Origin: CAVTJL01 sp963752325
Lineage (GTDB): Bacteria > Pseudomonadota > Alphaproteobacteria > Geminicoccales > Geminicoccaceae
Reading direction: 5' to 3'
NCBI GenBank assembly: GCA_963752325.1
Contig: CAVVXU010000005.1
Coordinates: 1,178,001-1,242,000, forward strand
Length of the DNA: 64,000 nucleotides
Positions 8,133 through 17,322 of this stretch are shown piece by piece (the stretch's first letter is position 1; every line of letters starts with the position of its first letter). The notes under the pieces were generated by a model. It searched no databases and had not been told where the DNA came from. It was given only the letters and a program-made list of their open reading frames with translations. Both the position numbers and the translations under genes were made by a program.

Positions 8133-10791
8133 ATGGGACTGGATGCCGATCCTGCGAAAGCTGCCGAAGGCGGGCAGGGATCGAGACCCGAGGCGAAGGA
8201 CGACCTGAAGTCCCTCCCGCTGGCCGAGGTCGAGGAGAGGCTCGGCTCGTCGCCGGACGGGCTCAGCCAGGCCGAGGCGGAGAAGCGGCTGACCCAATAC
8301 GGGCCCAACGAGATCGCGGAGAAGAAGACAAACGCGCTCCTCAAGCTCCTGAGCTATTTCTGGGGGCCCATTCCCTGGATGATCGAGGTGGCGGTCATTC
8401 TGTCGGCCGTGGTGCAGCACTGGGCGGACTTTTTCATCATCCTCCTTCTGCTCGTCTCCAATGCGGCGGTGGGGTTCTGGGAGGAGCGCCAGGCGGGCAA
8501 CGCCATCGAGGCGCTGAAGGCCAAGCTGGCCGTCAAATCCCGCGTGAAGCGCGACGGAAAGTGGGTGACCCCGCCGGCGCGGGAGCTGGTGCCGGGCGAC
8601 GTCATCCGCGTCCGCCTGGGCGATATCGTGCCGGCGGATGCGCGCCTGCTCGAGGGCGACCCGGTCGAGGTGGATCAGTCCGCGCTGACAGGCGAGTCGT
8701 TGCCCGCCACGAAGAAGCCCGGCGACGCCGTGTTCTCCGGCTCGATCATCCGCCGGGGCGAGATCGGGGCACTCGTCTATGCGACGGGTGCGGGCACCTA
8801 TTTCGGCAAGACGGCGGAGCTGGTGCAGACGGCGCACACCGTCAGCCACTTCCAGCAGGCCGTGCTGAGGATCGGCAACTATCTGATCGTCCTGGCGGTG
8901 GCCCTGGTGGCGGTGATCATCGCGGTTGCGATCTTCCGCGGCGATCCGCTCCTCACCACCGTGCAGTTCGCCCTGGTGCTGACCGTGGCCGCCATTCCCG
9001 TGGCGATGCCGACCGTGCTGTCGGTGACGATGGCGATCGGCGCGCGTCTCCTCGCCAGGAAGCAGGCGATCGTCAGCAAGCTCGTCGCCATCGAGGAACT
9101 TGCGGGCGTGGACGTGCTGTGCGCCGACAAGACCGGCACATTGACCCAGAACAAGCTGACGCTGGGCGATCCCGTTCAGCGTCGACGACATCCCCGCCGA
9201 GCAGGTGATCCTCAACGGCGCGCTGGCGTCGCGTGCGGACAATGACGACACCATCGATCTGGCCGTCCTGGGCGGCCTCGAGGACGAGAAGGCGCTGCAG
9301 GGCTACGAGGTGGTCCATTTCCAGCCGTTCGATCCGGTGCACAAGCGCACCGAGGCCACCGTCAAGGCCGCGGACGGGAAGACGTTCAAGGTATCCAAGG
9401 GCGCGCCCCAGGTCATCTTGGCCCTGTCGGCCAATGCCGGCTCGGTGAGGCCCGCCGCGGACAAGGCGGTCAACGACTTCGCGGCCCGCGGCTTTCGCTC
9501 GCTGGGCGTGGCCCGGGCCGAGGCAGACGGGGACTGGCGGTTTCTGGGCGTGCTTCCCCTGTTCGATCCGCCGCGCGACGACGCCGAGGCCACGGTCGCG
9601 ACGGCGCGGCAGATGGGCGTGACGGTCAAGATGGTGACCGGCGATGCGCTCGCCATCGCCCAGGAGACCGCCAAAAAGCTGGGCATGGGAGCCGACATTC
9701 TCGATGCCGGCAGCCTGGGCGACGTCAAGCGGGAGGAAACGGCCGCGGTGGCCCGGTCCATCGAGAAGGCCGACGGCTTCGCCCAGGTGTTCCCCGAGCA
9801 CAAGTTCCACATCGTCGATGTCCTGCAGAAGCGTGGCCACATCGTCGGCATGACCGGCGACGGGGTGAACGACGCTCCTGCCTTGAAGAAGGCCGACTGC
9901 GGCATCGCCGTCTCCGGTGCCACGGACGCGGCGCGCGCGGCGGCCGCCATCGTGCTGACGACGCCCGGCCTGTCGGTGATCATCGACGCGATCAAGGAGA
10001 GCCGGAAGATCTTCCAGCGGATGAACAGCTACGCGATCTACCGCATCGCCGAGACGCTGCGCGTGCTGCTGTTCCTGACCCTGTCGATCCTGATCTTCAA
10101 TTTCTACCCGCTGACGGCGGTGATGATCGTGATGCTGGCGCTGCTCAACGACGGCGCCATCCTGTCGATTGCTTATGACAATGTGAAGTACAACGACCAG
10201 CCAGAAGCCTGGAACATGCGGCTCGTGCTGGGGATAGCGACCGTGCTCGGCGTCGTCGGCGTCGTGGCCGCATTCGGTCTCTTCTATCTTGGCGAGCGCG
10301 TCTTTCACCTCGATCGTGCGCATATCCAGACGCTGATGTACCTGAAGCTGTCAGTAGCCGGGCATCTGACGATCTTCCTGACCCGCACGCGCGGCCCGTT
10401 TTGGTCCATACGGCCGGCACGGACTCTCTGGATTGCCGTGCTGGGGACGCAAATACTGGCGACCCTGATCGCAGTTTATGGCGTGTTCATGACGCCACTC
10501 GGCTGGGGTTGGGCACTCTTCGTGTGGGGTTATGCTCTGATCTGGTTCCTCTTTAACGATCGTGTGAAGCTGCTTGCCTATCGGATTCTCGATCCCGTCA
10601 AGGCCGCACCGAAGGCTGAGATCGAGGCCGAGCCTGAGGCCGAGGCCGAGGCCGAGGCGCCGTCCGATCGGAGGACGCAGATCGCGAAGCGGGCCTATGA
10701 GCTGTCCGAGCAAGGCCGCCGCGAAGGACGCGCCGTCCAGGATTGGCTCCAGGCAGAGCGGGAGATCGGCAAGGTCGAGCCCAACAAATGA
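8133..10791 (+). CDS. Plasma-membrane H+-exporting P-type ATPase (P3A), one-base frameshift
   Basis: A P3A-type proton pump that uses ATP to expel H+. Seen are the actuator loop VDQSALTGESLPATKK, the phosphorylation motif DKTGTLTQNKLTL, KGAPQVI, MVTGDALAIAQETA and the hinge MTGDGVNDAPALKKADCGIAV, with the M1-M2, M3-M4 and C-terminal helices in the usual order. One extra base near 9174 (ccc-g-ttc) shifts the frame between DKTGTLT and SVDDIPAEQVI; restoring it gives a continuous family protein. The start at 8133 has AGAAGGA ten bases upstream. After the last helix a tail of about 60 residues has an E/A-rich linker and then RTQIAKRAYELSEQGRREGR, resembling DUF2934. Confidence 0.88.
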
Positions 10792-11215
10792 GCCGAGACG
10801 CCCCATCCAGCCGGAGTGCCGCCGGTAGGACTGAGACAAGAATCGCTTTCGATGGCGAGGAGCCAAATACTGGACGGCAACCGCGAGCGATAGGCCATGA
10901 AGCCGGTGTCGCCGGAGGAGGAAGCGTATCACGCCGCTCGGCGGCAAACACATCGTCTCGAGACCGGGACCGAGGTGTTTTTCTTTTAAAAGGGCCGTCG
11001 CCAGCCTGCGGCGCCTCACGCGAACGGCGTGCGGCTGTGGGCAGGCTCCGGTGGCGGCCGCCGCTCCCGGCAGGGCGCAAGATCGGCCGCACGTCACGCT
11101 ATCCTGCATCAGCATTGCACTGATCTCGACGGGCTACACTCACACCTTGCACTGGCGGTGAGCCTCGGCCCTTCCGGCCGCTGGTTCCACTCTCCGGCCT
11201 CGAAAGGACGCTCCC
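10792..11215. other. 424-base intergenic region with a regulatory motif
   Basis: No supported gene lies here. Open frames on either strand lack family signatures and have codon use out of phase with GC-rich third positions. The stretch holds one copy of the CGCTATCCTGSATCAG motif and the promoter region of the small gene at 11216. Confidence 0.4.
11097..11112. promoter_or_regulatory. Shared upstream motif, copy 3
   Basis: CGCTATCCTGCATCAG lies about 100 bases ahead of the small gene at 11216. It has one mismatch to the 7750 copy and two to the 6885 copy. Confidence 0.45.
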
Positions 11216-11458
11216 ATGCCCCACGGATCCGAGGCGGCGGGGCTCGCGGCGCTCTCCATCTGCAAGTCGATGCTGCTGTCGCTGACCGAGAACAAGATCA
11301 TCGACGCCGCCGAGGCCAGGGTGATCCTCGAGGACGCGGCCACGGCCCATCGCAACGCCGTCCCCCTGCACACAGACGGCGAATCCCACGCCCATGCCGA
11401 CGCCGCCGCGATCATCGAGCACATCCTCCGGGACGGCAACGCCGTCCGACGGCGGTGA
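11216..11458 (+). CDS. Small conserved protein of unknown function
   Basis: An 80-residue soluble protein beginning MPHGSEAAGLAALSICKSML. It is predicted mostly helical, with an acidic segment (IIDAAEARVILEDAATAHRN) and a His-rich middle (HTDGESHAHADAAAIIEHIL). Similar short proteins occur as hypothetical genes in alphaproteobacteria, but I know no function. AAAGGA lies nine bases upstream of the ATG. The upstream motif it shares with the H+-ATPase and Crp/Fnr genes suggests co-regulation rather than a shared operon. Confidence 0.65.
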   Translation: MPHGSEAAGLAALSICKSMLLSLTENKIIDAAEARVILEDAATAHRNAVPLHTDGESHAHADAAAIIEHILRDGNAVRRR

Positions 11459-11535
11459 CGTAGGATCGCCCAGCCGCAAGCATCAGGGGACCAACGGGCG
11501 GCGGTGACGCGACAATAGCGTGGCCGACCTCCAAC

Positions 11536-11810
11536 AGTTGGCCCCCGGTCGAGCCGGGGGGCGACAGTGGAGGTGCCTCCGCGCTGGCTCCGCATTCTTG
11601 TCACGGCCCGACGTGATCAGGCGTTCAGGTGGTGGAGGCTGCGCGACTCCCTTCCCATCGCACCGCATCACCTGATCCCCCGGTCGGGGCCGTGGGATGA
11701 CGAAAGGAGTCTGGCCCGCGCCACCCCGCCCTTCCTCCTGTCACCCTCGCGAGCCTGGGCACGGGTCCTCGTGCCGAGCACGGGGACAACGAGGGGGCCG
11801 ATCGGGCCGG
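11536..11810. repeat. Cluster of palindromic intergenic repeats
   Basis: A hairpin CCCCCGGTCGAGCCGGGGG near 11543-11561 is followed near 11670 by CCTGATCCCCCGGTC...CCGTGGGATGACG, and near 11738 by CTGTCACCCTCGCGAGCC with a matching CTCGTGCC arm. The same units appear near 32.6-32.8 kb and, inverted, at 37.1-37.3 kb. They are REP-like dispersed repeats with no coding content. Confidence 0.6.
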
Positions 11811-11900
11811 CATGCAGGCGAACGCTCGAAAGCGCCCGTGCCCACAGGCGCATCCGCGCGGACGCTGCTGCAGCCCAAACCGACAAAAGAACAAAAAAGC

Positions 11901-12942
11901 CTATCCGAGATCGGCGCCCAGCGCGGCGGCGATGGCGGGGCGGTCGAGGCCGGCGAGGCCGATGACGACGAGGCTCGAGCGGCGGGGCTCGCCCGGGGCC
12001 CAGGCGCGGTCGTAGTAGCCGTCGACGCGGGCACCCACGGCCTGGACGACGTGGCGCATCGGCCGGCCGGCGACCGCGAGAAAGCCTTTGGCACGGAGGA
12101 TGTCGAAGCGCGCGCGCCGCCTCGGCGAGCTTTTCCACGAGCCGGGCCGGATCGGCCTGCTCCGGCAGGGAAATGACAAAGCTCTCGAAGTCGTCGTGGT
12201 CGTGGTCGGGCTCGTCGTCGTGGTGCGAGCGGCGCGATGCGAGGTCGTCCTCGGCCGCCATGCCGAGGCCCAGGGCCACGCGCGGGTCGACGGCGCCGTG
12301 GCTCGCCCAGATGGCGCGCACGCCCGGTCGAAGGCTCGGAGCCACCAGCGCCTCGACGGCGGCACGGGCCTCGGGGTCGATGCGGTCGGCCTTGTTGAGG
12401 ATGACCATGTCGGCCGCCATGAGCTGCTCCTCGAACAGCTCCTCGAGCGGGCTCTCGTGGTCGAGGGTGGGATCGGCCAGGCGCGCCGCGGCCACGGCCG
12501 CGGGATCGGTGGCGAAGCGCCCGGCCAGCGCCGCCTCGGCGTCGATGACGGCCAGGACGCCATCGACCGTGGCGCGCGTGCGAACCTCGGGCCACGCGAA
12601 CGCTTTTATCAGTGGCTTCGGCAAGGCGAGGCCCGAGGTCTCGATGACGATGTGCTGGGGCGGCTCGGGACGGTCGAGCAGGCGGCGCATGGTGGGGAGA
12701 AAGTCGTCCGCGACCGTGCAACAAATACAACCGTTGCTGAGCTCGACCACGTCCTCGTCGGCGCAGCCCTCGAGGCCGCAGCCCAGGAGGATCTCGCGGT
12801 CGATGCCGAGATCGCCGAACTCGTTGATGATGAAGGCGAGGCGCCGGCCGCCCGCGGCCGCGACCAGATGGCGGATCAGGCTCGTCTTGCCCGAGCCCAG
12901 GAACCCGGTCACCACCGTCGCCGCGATCTTTTCGGTCGGCAT
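11901..12942 (-). CDS. cobW: CobW/P47K-family GTPase, one-base frameshift
   Basis: A COG0523 G3E GTPase involved in metal (cobalt or zinc) delivery; CobW members are tied to cobalamin synthesis. Seen are the P-loop GFLGSGKTSLIRHL near residue 15, the metal-binding CxCC motif SNGCICCTVADDF, IVIETSGLALP, and the G4 motif LNKADRI. A His/Asp-rich stretch (SHHDDEPDHDHDD) precedes the C-terminal domain, typical of metal-linked members. One extra base in the GCGCGCGC run near 12115 shifts the frame. The true C-terminus continues FDILRAKGFLAVAGRPMRHV to 11901. It is the second gene behind a cobalamin riboswitch, five bases after its partner. Confidence 0.9.
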
Positions 12943-12947
12943 CGTGC

Positions 12948-13268
12948 TCAGCCTCGGCTGCGGCGGCGGGGAAGCGTCGCCAGTCGCTCGCGGGGGTAGG
13001 ATTGGGCCTCGCGCAGGAGGGCGCTCACCCGCCGTCCCAGGCCGCCCCGGCGCGGCAGGTCGCGGTAGGCGTGGAGCAGCACGACGGCGGCGTCGGCGGC
13101 ATCGATCTCGACCGGCAGGCGCAGCACCCAGGCGACGAAGAGCTCCTCCGCACCGGCCTCGCCGGGCAGGGCCAGGGCGTCCTTCACCATGGCCTCGGGA
13201 TCGCAGCGCTCGACGGTAAGGGGGAAGGTCGTGAAGGCGGACGATGGGTCCGCAAGGGGGATCTGCAT
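12948..13268 (-). CDS. Unknown protein between cobalamin riboswitch and cobW
   Basis: A 106-residue protein with no domain I recognise: a beta-like start MQIPLADPSSAFTTFPLTVE, then predicted helices (ELFVAWVLRLPVEIDAADAAVVLLHAYRDL) and a basic tail. I chose the ATG at 13268 because GGAGG lies six bases upstream; an in-frame ATG seven codons earlier lacks a site. It is the first gene after the cobalamin riboswitch and sits five bases ahead of cobW, so its dose should fall when cobalamin is plentiful. The location suggests a role in cobalt or cobalamin handling, but this is inference only. Confidence 0.6.
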   Translation of the reverse strand: MQIPLADPSSAFTTFPLTVERCDPEAMVKDALALPGEAGAEELFVAWVLRLPVEIDAADAAVVLLHAYRDLPRRGGLGRRVSALLREAQSYPRERLATLPRRRSRG

Positions 13269-13317
13269 GCATATCCTCCGCCGGTGCACCCCGCCCGGCT
13301 CCTGGGGTTGATCGGGT

Positions 13318-13492
13318 GCGACGGCAGGTCTCCTGGCTCGCGGGTCTGGGCCGGATCCGCCTTCCCGGGCATCGCCCAGTGGCTCTCGGATCCTGGCTCA
13401 CCGCTCACAGTTGCGGGGGCAGCGCCGGCATCGGCCCTCTTGGCCTCACCGGCTTCCCTTTTCATCCCCTGGCAGGGGGAACCGTCGCAGGC
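13318..13492 (-). ncRNA. Cobalamin (B12) riboswitch
   Basis: Read on the minus strand the element contains GGGAAGCCGGTGAGGCC, GCTGCCCCCGCAACTGTGAG, CCACTGGGC, GGGAAGGCG and the B12 box GAGCCAGGAGACCTGCC, all in consensus order. It starts about 225 bases ahead of the 13268 ATG. Cobalamin riboswitches shut off expression when adenosylcobalamin binds, so the two genes downstream should be repressed by B12. Confidence 0.95.
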
Positions 13493-13530
13493 CTCTTATC
13501 GCACCGCCCGGCCCCGCTTGGCAAACGCGC

Positions 13531-14229
13531 TCACTGCACGCAGTCCAAGAGCGGCCCGAGCTGGCCGATGCGGCGCTCCAGCACCACGGCGCGGCGGCCG
13601 ATCGCAGCACTCGTGGGCTTCCATTCCAGCGGCGCCGGCAGGACCGCCGCGAGCCTTGTCGCCTCGCCCAGGGAAAGCGCGCTCGCGGGCTTGCCGTACC
13701 AGTGCCGGGCGGCGGCCTCGGCCCCGTAGATGCCGGGGCCCAGCTCGACCACGTTGAGATAGACCTCGATGATGCGCCGCTTGCCCCAAAGAAGCTCGAG
13801 CTGCGGTGTCAGCCAGGCCTCGATCACCTTCCTGACCATGTCCCGGCCCGGCCAGAGGAAGACGTTCTTCGCCGTCTGCTGGGTGATGGTGCTGGCGCCG
13901 CGCGGCCGCTCGCCGGTCAGCGCCGCCTGGATCTGACCCTGCAGCGCCCCGGTGTCGAAGCCCCAATGCCGGCAGAAGAGATTGTCCTCCGACGCGACGA
14001 CGGCGTCCCGCAGATGGACCGAGATGTCGCCCAGCGGCTCCCAGCGCCGCTCGAGCCCGTGGCCCTGGGCGAGGCGGATCAGCATCAGCGGCGTCACCAC
14101 CGGCGGCACGAAGCGAAAGAGAAGGATCAAAAGCGCCGGGCCCAGCAGCACGACGACAAGAAGCCGCCTCAGCCAGCGCCAGCCTCGGCTGCGACCGGTT
14201 GCACGCGCCCTGGTGGCGGTCCTGGCCAT
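13531..14229 (-). CDS. mtgA: Monofunctional biosynthetic peptidoglycan transglycosylase
   Basis: A GT51 glycosyltransferase that polymerises lipid II into glycan strands. It has one N-terminal membrane segment (LRRLLVVVLLGPALLILLF, about residues 20-38) and then the five GT51 motifs: VASEDNLFCRHWGFD with catalytic Glu, GASTITQQTAKNVFLWPGRD, RKVIEAWLTPQLELLWGKRRIIEVYLN with the second Glu, ELGPGIYGAEAAARHWYGK, and LSLGEATRLAAVLPAP. Total length of about 232 residues is right for MtgA. The ATG at 14229 places the basic pre-membrane segment correctly. It is divergent from the TRAP operon. Confidence 0.95.
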   Translation of the reverse strand: MARTATRARATGRSRGWRWLRRLLVVVLLGPALLILLFRFVPPVVTPLMLIRLAQGHGLERRWEPLGDISVHLRDAVVASEDNLFCRHWGFDTGALQGQIQAALTGERPRGASTITQQTAKNVFLWPGRDMVRKVIEAWLTPQLELLWGKRRIIEVYLNVVELGPGIYGAEAAARHWYGKPASALSLGEATRLAAVLPAPLEWKPTSAAIGRRAVVLERRIGQLGPLLDCVQ

Positions 14230-14318
14230 CGGGGCCTTGCTAGCCGCGCGGTCGGGGCGAGGCAAGAAGCGCCGGCTCCTGCCCGCGATCCCGGCCGCAA
14301 TCGGCCTTGCGCCCACTG

Positions 14319-14330
14319 CTGGCATACCAG
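14319..14330. promoter_or_regulatory. Probable GntR operator upstream of TRAP operon, site 1
   Basis: CTGGCATACCAG has perfect 4-base arms. Its core matches a site ahead of the gntR gene at 20104. It fits the N-TGG-N4-CCA-N type of site bound by FCD-family GntR proteins. Confidence 0.55.
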
Positions 14331-14374
14331 ATCTCTGCGCCACAACAATGGAGCGCCGTTGACATCTGGCAACG

Positions 14375-14384
14375 TGGCATGCCA
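14375..14384. promoter_or_regulatory. Probable GntR operator upstream of TRAP operon, site 2
   Basis: TGGCATGCCA is a perfect palindrome about 50 bases ahead of the dctP start and 10 bases past a TTGACA (14359-14364), so a bound protein would block the promoter. Confidence 0.55.
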
Positions 14385-14432
14385 AGACGCGCCGATAAGC
14401 TCTGCCCACGCATCAATCAGGGAGTGCAGGCA

Positions 14433-15441
14433 ATGACAACGAGGCGACAGGCTCTGGCGCTGACCGGGGCGTTGACCGGGGCGCTCGCGGGTGGTGCCAC
14501 GCTGCTGGGCTCGAGGCGGGCCTGGGCCGCCGAGCTGCAGTTCGGCACGACCAACCCGCCGGGCGGCCTGCAGTACATCTCCGCCGAGGAGTATGTGAAG
14601 CGGGTCAACGCCAAGCTCGGCGACTACGGCCAGATGGCGCTCTACCACTCGGGCCAGCTCGGCAGCGACAAGGAGATGCTGCAGAAGCTCAAGCTCGGCA
14701 CGCAGGACATCTCGCAGCCCTCGACCATCCTCTCGAGCGTGGTGCCCGAGTTCGGCCTCTTCGACATGCCCTATCTCGTCAAGAGCCGGGCGCACATGGC
14801 CTGCATCGCCAAGGAGATCGTCTGGCCGATCGCTGGCGCCCAAGCTCGAGGCCAAGGGCTACAAGCTCCTGGGCGTCTGGGAGAACGGCTTCCGCCAGAT
14901 CACCAACAACAAGCGCGCGATCGACACGCCAGCCGACCTCAAGGGCCTCAAGATCCGCATCCCTTCGGGCGTGTGGCGGTCCCGCATGTTCGAGGCCTAC
15001 GGCGCAGCACCCGTGCCGATGTCGTTCTCCGAGCTCTTCGTGGCGCTGCAGACCGGCGTCGTCGACGGCCAGGAGAACCCCTACGTCAACATCTGGGCCG
15101 GCAAGTTCCAGGAGGTGCAAAAGTACCTCTCCGAGACCAACCACGTCTACACGCCGTCCTTCCCGACCGCGAGCCTCATCAAGTTCAAGCGTTACCCGGA
15201 GGACGTGCAAAAGGTGCTGCTCGAGGAGGGTGCCGCCGTCCAGCCCTGGACCTACGACAAGGCCGCGGCCCTCGACGAGGAGGTGAAGAAGAAGCTCATC
15301 GACGCCGGCATGAAGTTCAACGAGGCCAACCACGACGCCTTCGTCGCCGCGAGCAAGCCCGTCTACGACGCCTTCGCCAAGGAGGTGCCCGGCGGCGGCG
15401 AGCTGGTCGAGAAGGCCCTGGCGCTCTCCGAGAGCTGCTGA
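14433..15441 (+). CDS. dctP: TRAP transporter substrate-binding protein (DctP family), one-base frameshift
   Basis: A periplasmic binding protein of a TRAP importer. A Tat-like leader TTRRQALALTGALTGALAGG ends near RRAWAAE. The mature part has EYVKRVNAKLGD, YHSGQLGSDKEMLQKLKLGT and the family signature RIPSGVWRSRMFEAYGAAP with PMSFSELFVALQTGVVDGQE. One extra base near 14832 (atc-g-ctg) splits the frame; the continuation is LAPKLEAKGYKLLGVWENG. The start has GGAG nine bases ahead. It is the first gene of the dctPQM-enoyl-CoA hydratase-CoA-transferase operon. The ligand is probably a carboxylate, but its identity is not readable. Confidence 0.9.
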
Positions 15442-15473
15442 GCGCGGTGGGCGCGGCAGCACGGCCGCTGACG

Positions 15474-16025
15474 ATGGTGGAGAAGCCACGCCCGGCCGTG
15501 CTGCGCGTCGCGGCAGCACTGCGGGCCGGGCTCGATCGGGTCCTCACCGTCGTCTGCGTGCTCCTGATGGGTGGCCTCGCCGTCGTGGTGCTGGCGGCGG
15601 TGGTCTTCCGCGAGCTCGACCGGCCGCTCGCCTGGTCGGACGAGGTGGCCTCGGTGGGGCTCGCCTGGGTCACCTATTATGGCTCCTGCCTCGCAGCGCT
15701 CCGGCGCGGCCATCTGGGCTTCCCCAGCCTCGTCGCGGCCCTGCCCGTCGCCCCCCGCATCGCCCTCCTGCTGCTCGGCGAGACCCTCGTCCTCGCCTTC
15801 CTCGCGATCGTCGCCTGGTACGGCTACCAGGTGGTGGTCGTGCTGCAGGGCGACACGCTGGTCTCGCTGCCCTGGGTGCCCGTGAGCCTCACCCAGTCCG
15901 TGATCCCGATCGGCGCTGCGCTCTTCATCCTGGCCGAGCTCTTGACCCTGCCCGAGCGGATCGACGAGGCGCGGCGCGGCCTGCCGCCGGCCGGCCACGA
16001 GATCGCTCCGGAGGCCGACCCGTGA
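15474..16025 (+). CDS. dctQ: TRAP transporter small permease (DctQ family)
   Basis: A 183-residue membrane protein with four helices, at about residues 20-45, 58-80, 92-115 and 135-155. It carries the DctQ signature RPLAWSDEVASVGLAWVTYYGSCLAALRRGHLGF, where the W-S-D/E-E motif and the following basic H-L region are typical. It lies 32 bases after dctP and its stop overlaps the GTG of dctM by four bases, so the membrane subunits are translationally coupled. It binds the large permease. Confidence 0.9.
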   Translation: MVEKPRPAVLRVAAALRAGLDRVLTVVCVLLMGGLAVVVLAAVVFRELDRPLAWSDEVASVGLAWVTYYGSCLAALRRGHLGFPSLVAALPVAPRIALLLLGETLVLAFLAIVAWYGYQVVVVLQGDTLVSLPWVPVSLTQSVIPIGAALFILAELLTLPERIDEARRGLPPAGHEIAPEADP

Positions 16026-17306
16026 TCACGCTGGCCCTCTTCCTCGGCATGGTGGTCCTGGTCGCGATCGACGTGCCGATAGCGCTGTCGCTCGGCATCG
16101 TGGCCCTGGCCGCGAGCTGGTGGGCACAAGGCTCCGACTCGCTCCTGTCGGCGGCCGTCACCCTCTTCACCGGCGCCACGAGCTTCCCGCTGCTGGCGAT
16201 CCCGCTCTTCGTGCTGGCCGGCGCCATCATGAACACGAGCGGCATCTCGCGCCGCCTCATCGCCTTCGCCTCGGCCCTGGTGGGCTTCGTGCGCGGCGGC
16301 CTCGCCATGGTGAACATCCTGGCCTCGATGTTCTTCGCCGAGATCTCGGGCTCGGCCGTGGCCGACGTGGCGGCGCTGGGCACGGTCATCATGCCGGCCA
16401 TGCAGCGGCGCGGCTATCCAAGGCCGTTCACCGCCGCCGTCACCTCCTCGGCCGCCTCGCTCGCCGTCATCATCCCGCCCTCCATCCCCATGATCCTCTA
16501 TGCGGTCATGGCCGACACCTCGGTCGTGAAGCTGTTCGTTGCCGGCATCGTCCCGGGCATCCTGGGCGGGCTCCTGATGATGTCCCTGGCCTACGGGTTC
16601 GCCGTGCGGCGCGGCTATCCGGTGGAGGAGGCCTTTCGTCTCCGCCGCGTCTGGACGACCTTCAAGGAGGCGTTCTGGGCCTTCCTGCTGCCGATCATCA
16701 TCCTGGGCGGCATCTTCGGCGGCTTCGTCACCGCGACCGAGGGGGCGGCGCTGGCCGTCGCCGCGGCCCTGCTGGTCGGCGGCATCATCTACCGCGACCT
16801 GACGCTCGCCGACATCTGGCACGCGCTCAAGGACGGTGCCGTCCAGACCGCGGTCGTGATGCTGCTGATCGCGACCTCGGCCCTGCTGGGCCAGTACCTG
16901 ACCGAGCAGCGCATCCCCCAGCTCTTGAGCCAGTCGCTCATCGAGCTTCACCCACAACACCTATCTCGTCCTGGCGCTGTTCAACCTCTTCTTCTTCATC
17001 CTGGGCTTTTTCCTGCACGGCGCCGCGGCCATCATCCTGGTCGTGCCGATCGTCATGCCGATCGTGCACGCCTTGGGCATCGACCCCATCCATTTCGGGC
17101 TCATCGTGACGCTCAACATCGCCATCGGCCAGCAGACGCCGCCGGTGGCCAGCGTGCTCGTCACCTGCTGCTCGATCGCCAAGGCCGACATCTGGGAGGT
17201 CAGCCGGGTCAATGTGTGGTTCGTGGCGGTGCTGCTTCTCGTCCTGCTGCTCGTGACCTACGTCCCGCTCGTCTCGCTCGGGCTCGTCCATCTCTTCTAC
17301 GGCTAG
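16022..17306 (+). CDS. dctM: TRAP transporter large permease (DctM family), one-base frameshift
   Basis: The channel subunit of the Na+-coupled TRAP importer, about 427 residues with some twelve hydrophobic segments. It shows LLAIPLFVLAGAIMNTSGIS, MFFAEISGSAVADVAALG, VIIPPSIPMILYAV and TATEGAALAVAAALLVG. After LLSQSLIE near base 16948 an extra C shifts the frame; the true end continues THNTYLVLALFNLFFFILG to LVHLFYG at 17306, including the conserved GQQTPPVASVL motif. It starts with GTG overlapping dctQ. Confidence 0.9.
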
Positions 17307-17322
17307 GAGGCCTTTCATCAGT

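Noticed and set aside
8133..10791. Programmed ribosomal frameshifting in the H+-ATPase and other genes
   Set aside because: No slippery heptamer plus stem-loop is seen, and the same type of shift recurs in unrelated genes, which fits sequence error better.
12088..13219. Long plus-strand open frames opposite cobW
   Set aside because: They are antisense to a gene with clear GTPase motifs and arise from GC-rich third-position bias.
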